Source: Roseiarcus sp049509635
GTDB lineage: Bacteria > Pseudomonadota > Alphaproteobacteria > Rhizobiales > Beijerinckiaceae
DNA length: 15,484 nucleotides
Assembly (NCBI GenBank): GCA_049509635.1
Contig: JBEKZS010000108.1
Span: forward strand, 1 to 15,484
Reading direction: 5' to 3'
The notes below the pieces were generated by a model. The model made no database searches, was not told where the DNA came from, and worked only from the letters and a program-made list of their open reading frames with translations. A program made the translations under genes and the position numbers. Shown here in pieces: positions 13,743-15,484 of this stretch; positions within the stretch are counted from its first letter, which is position 1; every line of letters begins with the position of its first letter.

Positions 13743-14717
13743 ATGGACCCGCTCTCCGACGTGTTGTCGCTGCTGAAGCCGCGCAGCTATATGTTCCGCG
13801 GCTTCGACGTCGGCGGACAATGGTCGATCCAGTTCCCCCGCCATAGCGGCATCAAATGCTACGCCGTCGTGTCCGGCCGGGTCTGGCTGTCGGTGGAGGG
13901 GGTCGCCGACCCGGCGCGGCTGGACGCGGGGGACTGCTTCCTGCTGCCGCGTGGGCGGCCGTTCCGGCTCGCCAGCGACCTGACGCTGCCGGCCGTCGAC
14001 GCCCTCGAGGTGTTTTCGACCGGCCGCGAGGGCGCCGTCGCCACCTACAACGGCGGCGGGGATTTCTTCGGCGTCGGCGGCTATTTCGACTTTGCCGGCG
14101 AGCACGCCGACATCCTGCTCGGCGTGCTGCCGCCGATCGTCCATATCCGCGAGGAATCGGACCGGGCGGCGCTGCGCTGGTCGATGGAGCGGCTGATGCA
14201 GGAGCTGCGCGCGCCGCAGCCGGGCGGCTTCGTCATCGCCCAGCACCTCGCCCAGCTGATGCTGGTCCAGGCCCTGCGGGCGCATCTGGCGGAAGGGTCG
14301 AAGGGCGGCGTCGGATGGCTGTTCGCCCTGGCCGACAAACAGATGGGCGCGGCGATCAACGCCATCCACGCCGATCCCGCGCATCGCTGGACCCTGCAGG
14401 GGCTGGCGGCGCTGGCCGGCATGTCGCGATCGAGCTTCGCGCTGAAATTCAAGGCGACGGTGGGGGCCTCGCCGATGGACTATCTGACGCGCTGGCGAAT
14501 GCTGCTGGCCGGAGACCGGCTGGCCAATTCCGGCGATCCGGTTTCGGTCATCGCGCTGTCGCTCGGCTACGAATCGGAAAGCGCGTTCAGCACCGCGTTC
14601 AAGCGGATCATGGCGCGTTCGCCGCGCCAATATGGCCGCGGCCGGAATCCGGCTTCCGCTTCGCATGGCGCGGCGCAAGCCGGCCGCCCCGATCGGCTCG
14701 AAACCGTCGGGGGGTGA
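13743..14717 (+). CDS. AraC-family transcriptional regulator with cupin sensor domain
   Basis: The product has 324 residues. The N-terminal half is a cupin-type ligand domain (about residues 15-130), with AVVSGRVWLSVEG and DAGDCFLLPRGRPFRL as the beta-barrel signatures of the AraC cupin group. The C-terminal half is the double helix-turn-helix domain (about 203-300). HTH1 is TLQGLAALAGMSRSSFALKF; HTH2 is VSVIALSLGYESESAFSTAF, followed by the conserved FKRIMARSPRQY end. A non-conserved tail of about 25 residues follows. The start has a GGGGTGA ribosome-binding site. It is divergent from the SDR gene and convergent with the glucokinase gene. The likely target is the SDR gene across the shared intergenic region, and the inducer is unknown. 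Confidence 0.93.
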   Translation: MDPLSDVLSLLKPRSYMFRGFDVGGQWSIQFPRHSGIKCYAVVSGRVWLSVEGVADPARLDAGDCFLLPRGRPFRLASDLTLPAVDALEVFSTGREGAVATYNGGGDFFGVGGYFDFAGEHADILLGVLPPIVHIREESDRAALRWSMERLMQELRAPQPGGFVIAQHLAQLMLVQALRAHLAEGSKGGVGWLFALADKQMGAAINAIHADPAHRWTLQGLAALAGMSRSSFALKFKATVGASPMDYLTRWRMLLAGDRLANSGDPVSVIALSLGYESESAFSTAFKRIMARSPRQYGRGRNPASASHGAAQAGRPDRLETVGG

Positions 14718-14727
14718 GATCGGAGGC

Positions 14728-14753
14728 GCGGCCAGGCGTCCAGCTTCGGCCGC
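14728..14753. terminator. Weak stem-loop between convergent AraC and glucokinase genes
   Basis: GCGGCC (14728-14733) pairs with GGCCGC (14748-14753) around a 14-nt loop in the 35-bp convergent gap, just touching the glucokinase stop codon. It could serve both strands, but the stem is short and there are no T-runs. Confidence 0.25.
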
Positions 14754-15484
14754 TACGCCCAGCACCGCCCGGCATAGTCGATTCCATAGCCGTCCGGCTG
14801 CGCGGCGATCGCCGCCATGCCGACCAGCACCGCATCGGCGTGGGTCACCAGCCGGGTCGGCATTCGGCGCGCGAGCGCGTCGACCGGCGCCTTGGCCTCG
14901 AAGGCGGCCCGGAACGCCTTCTCGTCGATGAGATCGGCGATGCGCGGCAGCACGCCGCCGGCGAGCGTCACGCCGCCGGTGGCGACGAAGGTGACCCCCA
15001 TGTCGCCGGCGAACCTTGCGATGATCCGCCAGTAGAGCGCGACCGTCGCGGCGGCCTCGCCCGACCGTTGCTCGTGCGCGCCGGCGACGATCGCCGCGGC
15101 GTCGAGCGCCGCGGGCGGCTTGCCGCCCAGGGCGAGCCGCGCCGCGTGGAGCCGCTCGAGCCCGACGCCGGCCATTACGCTCTCGGTGGTGATGCGGCCA
15201 TGGGCGCGCTCGAGCAGCGGCCAGATCGCATATTCCTCGTCGTTGGTAGGCCCGAAATCGGCATGGCAGGCCTCCGAGGCGAGCGGCGTGTGGCGCCCTC
15301 CCGCGCTGACCAGCGCGCCGATGCCGAGCCCGGTGCCGGGGCCGAGGATGACCTGCGGCCCCTCGCCGAACGGCTGCGCCGATCCGATCCGCCGCGCCCA
15401 TTGCTCGGGAATGGTCGGCAGCGACAGCGCCTGCGCCTCGAAATCGTTGAGCAGCAGCCCCTGGTCGAGCCGCACGGATTTGGC
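14753..15484 (-). CDS. glk: Glucokinase (Glk family), 5' end outside the window
   Basis: The visible 243 residues are the C-terminal three quarters of an ATP-dependent glucokinase (glucose to glucose-6-phosphate, cytoplasmic). The frame stays open through the right edge (AKSVRLDQG...), so the internal GTG at 15475 is not the true start. Landmarks are LLNDFEAQALSLP, with the catalytic aspartate, then LGPGTGLGIGALV, the phosphate-binding loop. Next come SEACHADFGP, the glucose-contacting E and H usually seen as SEGGH, and RITTESVMAGVGLERLH. FVATGGVTLAGGVLPRI is the second nucleotide-site segment. The cysteine-bearing SEACH in place of SEGGH is a mild deviation, not an obvious loss of function. 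No partner genes are visible, and the gene ends convergent with the AraC regulator. Confidence 0.92.
   Translation of the reverse strand, partial: AKSVRLDQGLLLNDFEAQALSLPTIPEQWARRIGSAQPFGEGPQVILGPGTGLGIGALVSAGGRHTPLASEACHADFGPTNDEEYAIWPLLERAHGRITTESVMAGVGLERLHAARLALGGKPPAALDAAAIVAGAHEQRSGEAAATVALYWRIIARFAGDMGVTFVATGGVTLAGGVLPRIADLIDEKAFRAAFEAKAPVDALARRMPTRLVTHADAVLVGMAAIAAQPDGYGIDYAGRCWA

Noticed and set aside
1..15484. tRNA, rRNA, CRISPR arrays or insertion sequences
   Set aside because: No cloverleaf-like, ribosomal, regularly spaced-repeat or transposase sequence was seen on either strand; nearly all the window is accounted for by the listed genes.

Overview
The window is a GC-rich (roughly 70 %) stretch of bacterial chromosome. 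Codons are strongly G/C-ending, and the proteins look alphaproteobacterial, probably Hyphomicrobiales (Rhizobiales). I cannot name the genus. There are no RNA genes, insertion sequences or CRISPR arrays.

Layout. (1) 1-2041: the start of a possible leftward gene cut by the window edge, then a rightward FAD-binding dehydrogenase of the KstD/fumarate-reductase-like class. (2) 2042-9862: a leftward operon. It reads XRE-type regulator, hyfB, hyfC, hyfE, hyfF, hyfG-like and hyfI-like genes, then a small lipoprotein gene. The first seven genes overlap or lie within 11 nt of each other, and several ribosome-binding sites sit on the previous stop codon. (3) 9962-12424: a leftward MHYT-PAS-GGDEF-EAL cyclic-di-GMP protein. 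(4) 12721-14717: a divergent pair, an atypical SDR NAD(P)-dependent oxidoreductase (leftward) and an AraC-family regulator (rightward), sharing a 125-bp intergenic region. (5) 14753-15484: a leftward glucokinase gene whose 5' end lies outside the window.

The main point of interest is region 2. By homology it is a hydrogenase-4/complex I-like membrane complex: two antiporter-type subunits (HyfB, HyfF), a NuoH-like subunit (HyfC), a NuoK-like subunit (HyfE), a NuoCD-like large subunit and a NuoB-like FeS subunit. In the large subunit both positions of the first nickel-binding CxxC motif are serine (S208, S211). The C-terminal CxxC is also absent; my alignment places S498 and G501 there. The complex therefore should not be a hydrogenase. 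It fits the energy-converting-hydrogenase-related (Ehr) complexes, which keep the proton-pumping arm and the proximal FeS cluster but lack the NiFe site and whose reaction is not known. No HyfA/HyfH ferredoxin subunit, formate dehydrogenase or hydrogenase maturation gene is present, so the electron donor is not evident from this locus.

Regulation. The operon begins with its own small HTH gene, translationally coupled to hyfB. A plausible promoter lies upstream, and a short perfect inverted repeat overlaps the regulator's start codon, which suggests autoregulation. Other regulatory candidates are tandem TGATCACG palindromes upstream of the c-di-GMP gene and a 29-bp interrupted inverted repeat between the SDR and AraC genes.
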